Position numbers and translations under genes: made by a program
Source of the DNA: JAKEHA01 sp964560355
GTDB lineage: Bacteria; Krumholzibacteriota; Krumholzibacteriia; WVZY01; JAKEHA01
Assembly (NCBI GenBank): GCA_964560355.1
Contig: CAZLLI010000041.1
Span: 1-24,783 of the forward strand
Direction of reading: 5' to 3'
DNA: 24,783 nucleotides
The notes under the pieces: model-generated
What the model saw: the letters and a program-made list of their open reading frames with translations, nothing else
Told to the model about the DNA's origin: nothing
Databases searched by the model: none
Shown here: positions 1-7,411 of the stretch, one piece after another
How positions within the stretch are numbered: position 1 is the first letter of the stretch
Layout of the letters: each line of letters starts with the position of its first letter

Positions 1-1
1 C

Positions 2-889
2 TTCGACGTGGTGCATTCGCACGCGGCGCGGGCGCACGGTGCGGTGGCGGCGGCGCGCGTCGGGCTGGCGCGACGCCCGTGCCACGTCGTGAGCCGGCGC
101 GTCGACTTCGACGTCGCGCGCGGACTCGCGAGCCGGTGGAAATACCACCGCGGCGCGGACGCCTACATCGCCATTTCGGAGGGCGTGCGGAGCGTGCTCG
201 TCGCCGGCGGCGTTCCCGGCGCGCGCATTCGCGTGGTGCACAGCGGCATCGACCTCGGGAAGTTCGGCGGGCTCAAGCCGCGCGAGCGCGTGCGCGCGGA
301 ACTGGGCCTGGCACCGAACACCTTCGCGATTGGGAACGTCGCCGCGCTGGCGCCGCACAAGGCGCAGAACGACCTCCTGCGCGCGGCTGCGCGCGTGCGT
401 GCAGAGCGCGACGACGTGCGCTTCTTCGTGGTGGGGGAGGGCGCGCTGCGCGCCGAGTTGGAAGCGCTCGCGCGCGAATTGGGGATCGCGCGCGACGTCG
501 TCTTCACCGGATTTCGCACCGACGCGCTCGATCTGCTGGGCGCCTTCGACGTGTTCGTGATGAGCTCGTATCTGGAAGGACTGGGGACGTCGATCATGGA
601 CGCGCAGGTGTTGGGGGTGCCGGTGGTGGCGACGCGCACGGGCGGGATCCCGGAGCTGGTGGAAGACGGCGTCACCGGGCTCTTGGCCGAACCGCGCCAT
701 CCCGAGGCGCTCGCGGGAGCGATCCTCCGTTTTCTCGCCGACGCACCCCTGCGAAATGCTTGCGCGGAAACCGCGCGCGTGCGATCGTCGAGGTACGATT
801 ATCGCACCATGGTGTACAAGACTCTGGACGCCTACGGCGTCCTGTGCGCAAACGTGGGCTCACCCCTAGGCCCCGGCGGCGCCCCGTGA
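2..889 (+). CDS. Glycosyltransferase family 4 (GT-B), 5' end outside window
   Basis: The reading frame is open from the first bases of the window (F-D-V-V-H-S-H...), so the true start lies upstream and the N-terminal Rossmann domain is only partly present. What remains is a typical GT4: a nucleotide-sugar-using, retaining enzyme that adds a sugar to a lipid-linked glycan at the cytoplasmic face. Visible landmarks are an ISEGV segment, the domain linker VVHSGID, a PHKAQNDLL segment, the GEGALRAELE stretch and the C-terminal donor site EGLGTSIMDA followed by a GGIPELVEDG loop. The usual EX7E donor motif reads E-X7-D, a conservative change. It ends with TGA at 887-889 and is followed 41 nt later by the DUF3108-type gene. 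Sugar specificity cannot be read from sequence. Confidence 0.9.
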   Translation, partial: FDVVHSHAARAHGAVAAARVGLARRPCHVVSRRVDFDVARGLASRWKYHRGADAYIAISEGVRSVLVAGGVPGARIRVVHSGIDLGKFGGLKPRERVRAELGLAPNTFAIGNVAALAPHKAQNDLLRAAARVRAERDDVRFFVVGEGALRAELEALARELGIARDVVFTGFRTDALDLLGAFDVFVMSSYLEGLGTSIMDAQVLGVPVVATRTGGIPELVEDGVTGLLAEPRHPEALAGAILRFLADAPLRNACAETARVRSSRYDYRTMVYKTLDAYGVLCANVGSPLGPGGAP

Positions 890-898
890 ACGGCGCCG
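877..898 (+). other. GC-rich stem-loop spanning a stop codon
   Basis: CGGCGCC (877-883) can pair with GGCGCCG (892-898) around an 8-nt loop that contains the TGA stop of the upstream glycosyltransferase. No T-run follows, so it is not an obvious intrinsic terminator. It could slow RNA decay or be a chance product of high GC. Confidence 0.3.
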
Positions 899-930
899 TC
901 GTCACCACCCCGATTCGAGAGAGAGGCCGC

Positions 931-1749
931 ATGAAGTATCGTTGGCTCCTCGTTGCGGGCGTGATCGCGTGGGCCTTCACGGCGTCGCGCGCCGACTCGC
1001 CCCCCGACACCGCGGTCACGTTCTACGATTCGCTGTACGCCGACGAGCTCGAGCCCGATTCCTTCGCCACCGTGACGCCGGGGCCGGTCGGCTTCGGCGC
1101 GGGGGAGAAGCTAGTGTTCAGCGTCCAGTACGGACTCATCACCGCGGGCGAAGCGACCCTCGAGATTCGCAACGTCGCCACCATCGCGGGGCGCCCGTGC
1201 TACCGCATCGTCTCCGACGCGCGCACCAACGACTTCTTCTCCAAGTTCTTCACCGTGCGCGACCGCTACGAGTCGTACATGGACACCGAAGAGCTCTACA
1301 GCCTGCGCTACGAAAAGCACGTGCGCGAGGGCAAATTCAAGCGCGACGAGACGGTCGATTTCGACCAGAAGGCGCACCGCGCGGTCTACAAGGACAAGAC
1401 CGTGCCCATTCCGCCGCGCACGCAAGACGTCCTTTCCGCGCTATACTATGTGCGCACGCTGCCGCTCGAAGTCGGGCAGTCGATCGCGCTCGCCAACCAC
1501 ACCGACGGGAAGAACTACCCGCTCGAGGTCAAGGTGCACGGGCGCGAGCACGTCAAGGTCGACGCCGGCGAATTCGACTGCTTGGTGGTGGAGCCCATCC
1601 TGCGCGGCCCCGGGATCTTCACCCAGAAGGGCCGCCTGACGGTGTGGCTCACCGACGACGCGCGGCGCATGCCCGTCCTCATGAAGAGCAAGGTCGTGAT
1701 CGGCCACGTGGCCGCGGTTTTGAAGTCGTACGAGGTATCCAAGAAGTAG
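931..1749 (+). CDS. DUF3108 domain-containing exported protein
   Basis: This 272-residue protein begins with a signal peptide (MKYRWLLVAGVIAWAFTASRA), so it is probably periplasmic or outer-membrane associated. The mature part matches the DUF3108 pattern: GEKLVFSVQYGLITAGEA near residue 55, then beta-rich repeats including YRIVSDARTN, FFSKFFTVRDRYESYMD, TQDVLSALYYVRTLPL and a late GRLTVWLTDDARRMPV segment. The family has no firmly assigned biochemical role; members are predicted beta-barrel-like or lipid-binding envelope proteins. The ATG at 931 is favoured because GAGAGG (921-926) lies just upstream and the signal peptide starts there; the frame is open further upstream only as an overlap with the previous gene. 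It sits between a glycosyltransferase and the Wzy-like polymerase, so a role in envelope or glycan handling is an inference from position only. Confidence 0.85.
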   Translation: MKYRWLLVAGVIAWAFTASRADSPPDTAVTFYDSLYADELEPDSFATVTPGPVGFGAGEKLVFSVQYGLITAGEATLEIRNVATIAGRPCYRIVSDARTNDFFSKFFTVRDRYESYMDTEELYSLRYEKHVREGKFKRDETVDFDQKAHRAVYKDKTVPIPPRTQDVLSALYYVRTLPLEVGQSIALANHTDGKNYPLEVKVHGREHVKVDAGEFDCLVVEPILRGPGIFTQKGRLTVWLTDDARRMPVLMKSKVVIGHVAAVLKSYEVSKK

Positions 1750-1807
1750 CGCAGTTGCCGTCCCCCGCGCCCGGCCAGGGCACGGAGCTTGCACGTTCCA
1801 CCGTCCT

Positions 1808-3313
1808 ATGTCGCACCCGCAATCCCGCATCGACGCCGCGCCCGTTTCCTTTGCCGGGCGCGTGCTCGACCTCGCCATGCGCGTGGTGCCGATCACCGCG
1901 CTGGTCGCGGTCGGCGCGTTCTTCGCCGCCCAGCAAGCCGTTTCGCCGCACCACCGCGCCATCAAAGGCCTGGTCATACTGGGCCTCACGGCGTTGATGT
2001 TCCGCTTCGACATGGTTTACTCCGTGTACCTGTTTGCGCTCTTGTTCGCGTTCCCGAGCGGTATCTCCATCGGCAGCTCGAACAGCGTGCTCATGACCTT
2101 GATCCCGATGATCTGGGCCGTGCGTGCGACGTCGTCGCGCAGCGCGGTGTGGGTCCGCACGCCGCTCGACTTTCCCATCGCCGCGTTCCTGATGGCCCAC
2201 GCGGTGGCGCTCTACAGCGTGTCCGATTCGGCCATGCTGTCCCACAATATCACCGTCGTGTGGCGGCAGTTCGCCGCGTGCGCGTGCTTCTACTGCGTCT
2301 ACATGTTCGTGAACGACGAGGCACGGTTGTTTCGATTCACCAAGATTCTCGCGGTGACGTGTGCGTTGGTCATGCTGACCGCGGTGCTCGAGTTGTTCTT
2401 CCCGGGTCGCCAGTTGATCCCGGGCTGGATCGGCCTCGCCAACCAGTTGGGCAAGGGCGCGCTCGGATACCGCATCGCCGGCCTGCGCGTCGGCGGCGCG
2501 GTCGAGAGCCACGACCTCTTGTCCGACTTCGGGACGCAGATGCTGCTGTTCATGGTCTTCTTTGCGAGCCTGGCCAAGAACCCGCTCGAAAAGGTGTGGT
2601 GGATCCTGTGCGGGGGCACGACCTTCATCGCCGTTCTCGCCACCGCCAACCGCGGCGGCACGAGCGGCATGATTATCGGCGTCCTGCTGGCGCTCTACTA
2701 CTTCCGCCGGCGGCTGGGGACGACCCGCGTGATCGGACTCTTGGTGGGCGCCGCCATTACGCTGGTAGTGGTTGACGCGTACTTGGCGAAGCACACGATC
2801 GCGGTGTCGGTCATCGACCGCTTCATCAATACCAAGTTCGAAGGGATGGTGCCCGAGAACCGCACCATGACGTGGGGGCCGACGCTAAAGGAAGCGCTGC
2901 AAAAGCCGTTCTTCGGTCACGGTCCGTACTTCGACACCGGTGTGGGCCTGACGAAGGTGTATTGGCCGCACAACGGATTTCTATTCTTCTTCTACACGTT
3001 GGGTCTATTCGGCCTCTTGGCCTTCTTCTGGGTCATCGCGCGCGTGATCCGGGAGTCGCGCATTTGGCGCCGGCCGGGGATTCGCGACACTCGCCTCGGC
3101 GACCTCCTGTGCCTCGCGCAAGTGTGGCTTGTGATTCTTCTCTGGGAGCAGCAGCGAACCGACCACCAGCGCGACGATATCTATCCCTACTTGGTGTGGA
3201 TGTGCTTCGGGGTGATCGTGACTGGGGCGGCCATCGCCCGGCGCAAGCTCGCGGCCGCCAAGGCGGCCCCGGGGGCTGCGACCGCGACCTCTCGCGGTCG
3301 ACAGAAGCCTTGA
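1808..3313 (+). CDS. O-antigen ligase / Wzy-type polysaccharide polymerase
   Basis: A 501-residue polytopic inner-membrane protein with roughly ten or more hydrophobic segments, of the O-antigen ligase/polymerase (Wzy_C) superfamily. The family joins lipid-linked oligosaccharide repeats, or ligates glycan to lipid A, on the periplasmic side. Seen here: an ANRGG motif near residues 279-283 followed by a membrane helix, and a PHN motif (His388, Asn389) in YWPHNGFLFFF before another helix. Both are characteristic of this superfamily. The C-terminal tail is Ala/Lys/Arg-rich and cytoplasmic by the positive-inside rule. The ATG at 1808 lacks a clear Shine-Dalgarno. With Wzx, Wzz and Wza downstream, polymerase is the better call, but ligase cannot be excluded. 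Its stop codon is embedded in the -35 box of the next promoter. Confidence 0.88.
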   Translation: MSHPQSRIDAAPVSFAGRVLDLAMRVVPITALVAVGAFFAAQQAVSPHHRAIKGLVILGLTALMFRFDMVYSVYLFALLFAFPSGISIGSSNSVLMTLIPMIWAVRATSSRSAVWVRTPLDFPIAAFLMAHAVALYSVSDSAMLSHNITVVWRQFAACACFYCVYMFVNDEARLFRFTKILAVTCALVMLTAVLELFFPGRQLIPGWIGLANQLGKGALGYRIAGLRVGGAVESHDLLSDFGTQMLLFMVFFASLAKNPLEKVWWILCGGTTFIAVLATANRGGTSGMIIGVLLALYYFRRRLGTTRVIGLLVGAAITLVVVDAYLAKHTIAVSVIDRFINTKFEGMVPENRTMTWGPTLKEALQKPFFGHGPYFDTGVGLTKVYWPHNGFLFFFYTLGLFGLLAFFWVIARVIRESRIWRRPGIRDTRLGDLLCLAQVWLVILLWEQQRTDHQRDDIYPYLVWMCFGVIVTGAAIARRKLAAAKAAPGAATATSRGRQKP

Positions 3314-3339
3314 CGCCCGAACGAGTTTCCTGCTATTAT
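3310..3339 (+). promoter_or_regulatory. Sigma-70-like promoter with extended -10
   Basis: TTGACG (3310-3315), an 18-nt spacer and TATTAT (3334-3339) preceded by TG-C, making an extended -10. The -35 box contains the TGA stop of the Wzy-like gene. Transcription would begin near 3346 and drive the assembly/export operon. Confidence 0.65.
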
Positions 3340-3345
3340 CGCGGC

Positions 3346-3476
3346 CTCTGGAGGTGTGCTCAAAGTCCTCTGCTAACGCAACCTGGCTCCGCGCATCGCG
3401 GCCGTTAACTCGGCCAGCTGCTCCGAAAAAAAGGTAACGCTACCGCTCCTTTGGGGAGCCGAGCGCGAGTCGGCGT
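3346..3476 (+). promoter_or_regulatory. Hairpin-rich 5' leader of the assembly operon
   Basis: Between the predicted transcription start and the first gene lie about 130 untranslated bases that fold locally several times. Seen by eye: CCGCG/CGCGG around CAT (3389-3401); GGCCG/CGGCC around TTAACT (3400-3415); an outer alternative CTGGC/GCCAG (3383-3387 with 3413-3417); GGTA/TACC (3433-3444); GCTCC/GGAGC (3445-3459); and GCCGA/TCGGC (3458-3474). The first two overlap by two bases, and so do the last two. The fifth hairpin buries the only purine-rich GGGGAG before the start. A seven-A run (3425-3432) separates the halves. No known riboswitch consensus was recognised. Regulation of translation is inference. 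Confidence 0.4.
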
Positions 3477-3488
3477 GTGCAGACGACT

Positions 3489-4202
3489 ATGAACGGCGAT
3501 CATCCATTGCGCTTGCGACACGGCACGCCGCCCCAGCTGCCCGTCACGCCTTCCTCGCCCAATTCCGCGGACGTCGGAGCGATCGAATTCACCGATCCGG
3601 CCGGTTACAGGCTCGCCAAGCGCGCGTTCGATTTGGCGGTGGGAGCCGCCATTCTTCTGATGCTCGTCCCGGTGATACCGTTGGTCGGGCTGATGATTCG
3701 CTTGGACTCGGAAGGGCCGGTGTTCTACCGCCAGGACCGCGTGGGCAAGGGCGGTCGCACGTTCAAGTTCTACAAGTTCCGCTCCATGCGCGTCGAAGCG
3801 GATCGCCTGCGTGCCGAATTGGAATCGCGCAACGAAGTGTCGGGTCCGGTCTTCAAGATGAAGAATGACCCGCGCGTCACCACGGTGGGGCAGTTCCTGC
3901 GGCGCTCCAGCCTCGACGAGATCCCGCAGATCTTCAACGTGCTCAAGGGCGACATGAGCATCGTCGGTCCGCGGCCCGCGCTCCCGAACGAAGTCGCGCG
4001 CTACGAAGCGTGGCATCGTCGCCGCTTGGACGTGAAGCCCGGCATTACGTGCCTGTGGCAAGTCGCCGGGCGCGGACGCGTCGGCTTCGACGAGTGGATG
4101 CGGCTCGACATCGAGTACATGAGCCGCCGCAGCTTGCGCACCGACGTCGCCATTTTCTTGAAGACGATCCCGGCCGTGATCGCGCGGCGCGGGGCGTTCT
4201 AG
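3489..4202 (+). CDS. Initiating polyprenyl-phosphate sugar phosphotransferase (first copy)
   Basis: A 237-residue bacterial sugar transferase (PF02397 family, WbaP/WcaJ/PglC type). It transfers a sugar-1-phosphate from a nucleotide sugar to undecaprenyl phosphate at the inner membrane, the first committed step of repeat-unit synthesis. Seen: a polar N-terminus of about 45 residues, one hydrophobic helix (about 48-70), the EGPVFYRQDRVGKGG and FKFYKFRSM motifs, the SLDEIPQ catalytic dyad (Asp143, Glu144), IVGPRP, and VKPGITCLWQVAGR. It is the short form with only the catalytic domain and no CoA-binding-like or multi-helix N-terminal region. ATG 3489 is chosen; GTG 3477, in frame four codons earlier, is possible, and neither has a well-placed Shine-Dalgarno. 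It heads the export operon behind the promoter at 3310. The donor sugar is unknown. Confidence 0.93.
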   Translation: MNGDHPLRLRHGTPPQLPVTPSSPNSADVGAIEFTDPAGYRLAKRAFDLAVGAAILLMLVPVIPLVGLMIRLDSEGPVFYRQDRVGKGGRTFKFYKFRSMRVEADRLRAELESRNEVSGPVFKMKNDPRVTTVGQFLRRSSLDEIPQIFNVLKGDMSIVGPRPALPNEVARYEAWHRRRLDVKPGITCLWQVAGRGRVGFDEWMRLDIEYMSRRSLRTDVAIFLKTIPAVIARRGAF

Positions 4203-4314
4203 CGTGGCATAGCGATTGCGTTTGCGAGGTAGTCGGTTGTTCTCACGAAACCATTTCTCTATGCGTGCAACGAGTTACGCATTGTCTTCGACGCCGGGCT
4301 GCGCCAATCGGCTC

Positions 4315-5148
4315 ATGCGTGCGCGCGTTCCCGCTCGTTTCCACCTGATTCGCGCGGGGCTGGTTCTCTGCGTGGGGGCGGCGTTACCGATGGCGTCGAC
4401 CGGTTGCGGCGGCGGCATCAAAGGGGCGGATCGTTCCGAGGGCTGGTACAGCCCCGACTCGATCGCGCAGTTCGACGCCGAGACGTCGACCGCGCCCAAA
4501 GCGGACCTCGTGCCCGAGTACGTGATCGGCGTCAACGACATGCTCGAAGTCGTGTTCCTCTATCACTCGAATCTGACCACGCGCGACTTGATCGTGCGCC
4601 GCGACGGACGCATCTCGATGCCGTACGTCGGCGACCAGATGGCCGCGGGCATCACGCCCATGGAGCTCGACTCCGTGCTGACGACGCGCTTCAGCGAGGT
4701 GCTGCGCGACCCCAACCTTTCGGTGATCGTGAGCCGGCCTGCGCCGCAGAAGGCGTACGTGCTCGGTGAAGTCAACCAGCCGGGCAAGATCGAGTTCAAC
4801 GACGAGCTGTCGATGGTGGGTGCCTTGGCCGCGGCGGGCGGTGTGAAGTCCGGCGGCATGGCCAACCACGCGGTGCTGGTACGGCGCCAAGGCGTGTCGC
4901 AGATCGTCGGCATCGAAGTCGACCTGCGCGCGGTGATGAACGGCTCCCAGATGTCGAACGACCTGCGCCTGCGCAACTACGACATCGTGTACGTACCCAG
5001 GCACCCGATCTACACCGCCGCCGATTTCATGGAGCAGATCGGCAAGATTATCAACGTTCCGCTCGACGCGGTATTCAAGGGTTGGCAGATCGCGAACTTG
5101 AAAGAGAACTACCAGTTCTATCGCACGACGACCATCACGGGTCAGTAG
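4315..5148 (+). CDS. Wza-type polysaccharide export outer-membrane lipoprotein
   Basis: A 277-residue outer-membrane polysaccharide export protein. From ATG 4315 the N-terminus is a good lipoprotein signal: basic MRARVPARFHLIR, hydrophobic core, and a STGC lipobox with Cys31. In-frame starts at 4261 (ATG) and 4216 (TTG) would add an unneeded leader, so 4315 is preferred although its Shine-Dalgarno is weak. Next come a Poly_export domain (about 67-142; YVIGVNDMLEVVF and RRDGRISMPYVG) and an SLBB domain (from 146; KAYVLGEVNQPG and ALAAAGGV). The C-terminus (ADFMEQIGKIINVPLDAVF...) could form the amphipathic membrane-anchoring helix. It is shorter than E. coli Wza (about 380 residues), with one clear SLBB domain, closer to the versions found in XrtA/EpsH-type loci. 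It lies 5 nt before the Wzz-like gene. Confidence 0.9.
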   Translation: MRARVPARFHLIRAGLVLCVGAALPMASTGCGGGIKGADRSEGWYSPDSIAQFDAETSTAPKADLVPEYVIGVNDMLEVVFLYHSNLTTRDLIVRRDGRISMPYVGDQMAAGITPMELDSVLTTRFSEVLRDPNLSVIVSRPAPQKAYVLGEVNQPGKIEFNDELSMVGALAAAGGVKSGGMANHAVLVRRQGVSQIVGIEVDLRAVMNGSQMSNDLRLRNYDIVYVPRHPIYTAADFMEQIGKIINVPLDAVFKGWQIANLKENYQFYRTTTITGQ

Positions 5149-5153
5149 GTCAC

Positions 5154-6551
5154 ATGGACGATCGCATCCAAACCCGCCAAGAAACCAGCCTGCGCGACTT
5201 CCTCGACGTCGTGTTCCGGCGCAAGCGCATCATCATCGCCATCTTCGTCCTGTCGGTGGTGTTCATGGTGATCCTCGACGCGCGCAAACCCGAGGTGTGG
5301 GAGTCGACCTCGCGCGTGCTGGTGCGCCGCGGCGAGCAGTCGAGCGTGCTCAACCAGAATATCCGCACGCTGGGCTGGGAGGAAGAAGTCGCCTCCGAGA
5401 TCCAAATCATTCTGTCCGACAACGTGTTTCAGCGCGCGAAGACGATCTTCGCCGACTCCGCGCGCGTGCACGGCGTTCCCGCCGACGTGAAGTTCAACCC
5501 CGGCAGCGCGCGCGCCGACGTCATCGGCGAGTCGAACGTGTTCGTGATCGGCTACGTCGACAAGCGCAAGGAGCTGTGCCAGCTCGGGTGCAACGCGGTC
5601 ACGCTGGCGTTTCGCGACTACTACAAAGAACGCAAGGCGCCGCCCAAGCTGACCGACTTCTTCGCGGACGAGATCGCGGACGTGCGCGCCGACCTCGACA
5701 ATTGGCGCAACAAGCGCAACGAGTTCATGAACCGCGAGAAGTTCTTCGGCGCCGACGAGTCGAGCCGCTTCCTCTTGAACAAGATCGGCGGTCTGGAAGC
5801 AAACCTTTCCGAAGTGAACGGCAACATCTCGTCGCAGGAGCTGCGCGTCGCCAACCTGGAGGGGTTGAGCCAGAAGAGCGGCGTCGATCTGGAGAAGGAG
5901 CTGGCCTTCTCGGTGACACAGCACGTGCTGCAGTCGGCGGTGGTGCAGAACATCAAGTTCGAGCTGCAAAAGCTCAACATGCGGCGCGAAGAACTTACGC
6001 AGATGTACACAGACAAGTACCCCGAGCTGATGGCGGTGAACCAGCAGATCGCCGACCTCCACGACGACTTGAAGCAGCAGGTCGACAACGCCTACAAGGT
6101 CGAGCTGGTGGGCCTGAACGAGATGCGCGCGCGCCGCGCGAGCATCATGGGTGAGCTGACGACGGCGCGGCACGCGCTCGACGCGGTGCCCGACCACGAG
6201 CGCGAGCTGGCCGAGATCGACCAGATGATCCGCAGCCAGGAAGAGAAGTACAAGCTCCTGGTGGGCCGCCAGAGCGAAGCCGAGATCGCGCGCGCGAGCT
6301 ACCCCGAATGGGGCGTGTCGATCCTGGCCGACGCGGGGACTCCGTACAAGAAGAAGACGCGCGACTTCGTGCGCCTCGCGTTGGGACCGATGCTCAGCAT
6401 CATCATCGGGCTCGGCCTCGCGTTCTTCCTCGAGAGCATGGACCACTCGGTGAAGAGCCGCGCCGAAGCGGAGGAATACCTCGACGCCCCGGTGCTGGCC
6501 ACCATCTCCGAGCAAAGCGAGCGCAAGGCGAGCGCGGGCGGGGTCGGCTAA
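5154..6551 (+). CDS. Wzz/GumC-type chain-length determinant protein
   Basis: A 465-residue polysaccharide co-polymerase of the inner membrane, controlling chain length and coupling polymerase to exporter. Seen: a short cytoplasmic N-terminus (SLRDFLDVVFRRKR), first transmembrane helix at about 25-41, a long periplasmic region with extended coiled-coil between about 180 and 390 (DEIADVRADLDNWRNKRNEF, QNIKFELQKLNMRREELTQM), then the proline-containing ADAGTPYKKKTRDF segment and a second helix at about 408-428. The cytoplasmic tail is short and carries no kinase domain; the kinase-like protein is encoded two genes downstream. The arrangement resembles the chain-length proteins of exosortase-associated (PEP-CTERM) EPS loci. 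The start at 5154 follows the previous stop by 5 nt, and its stop overlaps the next ATG by one base (TAATG). Confidence 0.92.
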   Translation: MDDRIQTRQETSLRDFLDVVFRRKRIIIAIFVLSVVFMVILDARKPEVWESTSRVLVRRGEQSSVLNQNIRTLGWEEEVASEIQIILSDNVFQRAKTIFADSARVHGVPADVKFNPGSARADVIGESNVFVIGYVDKRKELCQLGCNAVTLAFRDYYKERKAPPKLTDFFADEIADVRADLDNWRNKRNEFMNREKFFGADESSRFLLNKIGGLEANLSEVNGNISSQELRVANLEGLSQKSGVDLEKELAFSVTQHVLQSAVVQNIKFELQKLNMRREELTQMYTDKYPELMAVNQQIADLHDDLKQQVDNAYKVELVGLNEMRARRASIMGELTTARHALDAVPDHERELAEIDQMIRSQEEKYKLLVGRQSEAEIARASYPEWGVSILADAGTPYKKKTRDFVRLALGPMLSIIIGLGLAFFLESMDHSVKSRAEAEEYLDAPVLATISEQSERKASAGGVG

Positions 6552-7411
6552 TGTACGAAGCCTTCTTCAGCCTGCGCGAGAACCCGTTCGGGACCACGCC
6601 CGATCCGCGCTACCTCTACAAGAGCCGCGCGCACCGCGAGGCGCTCGCGTACCTGGCGCACGGCATCTTCATGAAGAAGGGCTTCCTCGCCCTCACCGGC
6701 GAGGTGGGCGTGGGCAAGACGACGATCGTGCGCGCGTTCGTGCAGACCTTCAACCCGTGCCTCGAAGTCTCTTTCGTGATCAACACCAAGGTCGACTTCA
6801 AAGAGATGCTGTACATGCTGCTCACCGACTTCGGGGTCGAGATTAAGAGCGAGTCCAAGGTCGCGATGCTCGCGCAGCTGAACGAATTCTTGATCAAGCG
6901 CTACGCGGAAAATCAGAACCCGGTGGTCGTGATCGACGAAGCGCAGAATTTGTCGCCCGATGTGCTGGAGGAGCTGCGCATGCTGTCGAACTTGGAGACC
7001 AACCAGCAGAAGCTGATCCAGATCGTGCTGGTGGGGCAGCCCGAGTTGTGGGACCTCCTGCAGCGCGACGACCTGCGCCAGCTGCGCCAGCGCATCCCGG
7101 GCGTGTGCCAGATGAAGCTGCTCTCGCGCGACGAGGTGTATCGCTACATCCGCTACCGCCTCGCGGTGGCGGGTCTGACCAACGGCCAGATCGTGTTCTC
7201 GGAGAACGCGATCGACGCCATCTTCGACGTCACCGCGGGGATCCCGCGCCTGATCAACATGCTGTGCGACCGCATCCTCCTGCGCGGGTATCTGCAGAAG
7301 ACGCGCGCGGTCGAGTCCGACCTGGTGCTGGCGAGCGCGCAGGAGCTCGGCATCGCGGCCTCGCCGCGCTCCGAGGGCCGTCGCGCCGCGGGCGGGGGTG
7401 CGGTGAATTGA
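6551..7411 (+). CDS. ExeA/XrtA-locus-type AAA ATPase
   Basis: A 286-residue cytoplasmic P-loop ATPase of the ExeA/GspA group, similar in layout to the putative secretion ATPase found beside chain-length and tyrosine-kinase genes in PEP-CTERM/XrtA EPS loci. Seen: the N-terminal signature MYEAFFSLRENPFGTTPDPR, intact Walker A GEVGVGKTT (50-58, Lys56), Walker B VVVIDEAQN (Asp129, Glu130), LVGQPEL as sensor-1 region, the LRQRI segment, and a C-terminal helical part with GIPRLINMLCDR acting as sensor 2. All catalytic residues appear intact, in contrast with the next gene. No peptidoglycan-binding or membrane segment follows the ATPase core. Its start overlaps the upstream stop by one base and its stop overlaps the next TTG start by four. 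It probably energises or regulates polymer assembly or export; the exact partner is not known. Confidence 0.88.
   Translation: MYEAFFSLRENPFGTTPDPRYLYKSRAHREALAYLAHGIFMKKGFLALTGEVGVGKTTIVRAFVQTFNPCLEVSFVINTKVDFKEMLYMLLTDFGVEIKSESKVAMLAQLNEFLIKRYAENQNPVVVIDEAQNLSPDVLEELRMLSNLETNQQKLIQIVLVGQPELWDLLQRDDLRQLRQRIPGVCQMKLLSRDEVYRYIRYRLAVAGLTNGQIVFSENAIDAIFDVTAGIPRLINMLCDRILLRGYLQKTRAVESDLVLASAQELGIAASPRSEGRRAAGGGAVN

Noticed and set aside
1808..3313. Exosortase identity for the polytopic protein
   Set aside because: The exosortase Cys-Arg-His motifs are not visible; the ANRGG and PHN motifs fit the O-antigen ligase/Wzy family.
3400..3432. Intrinsic terminator (GGCCG/CGGCC hairpin followed by a homopolymer)
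   Set aside because: The run after the hairpin is A's, not T's, on the plus strand, and on the minus strand the T's precede the hairpin.
3346..3476. Cyclic-di-GMP (GEMM) riboswitch in the leader
   Set aside because: A few bases look alike (CAAA, ACGCAA, GGTAACGCTACC) but the conserved core, the P2 stem and the tetraloop/receptor are not present.
5142..6515. Antisense open frame of 457 codons opposite the Wzz-like gene
   Set aside because: His/Val/Leu-rich translation typical of the complement of GC-biased codons; the plus-strand Wzz-type protein is unambiguous.
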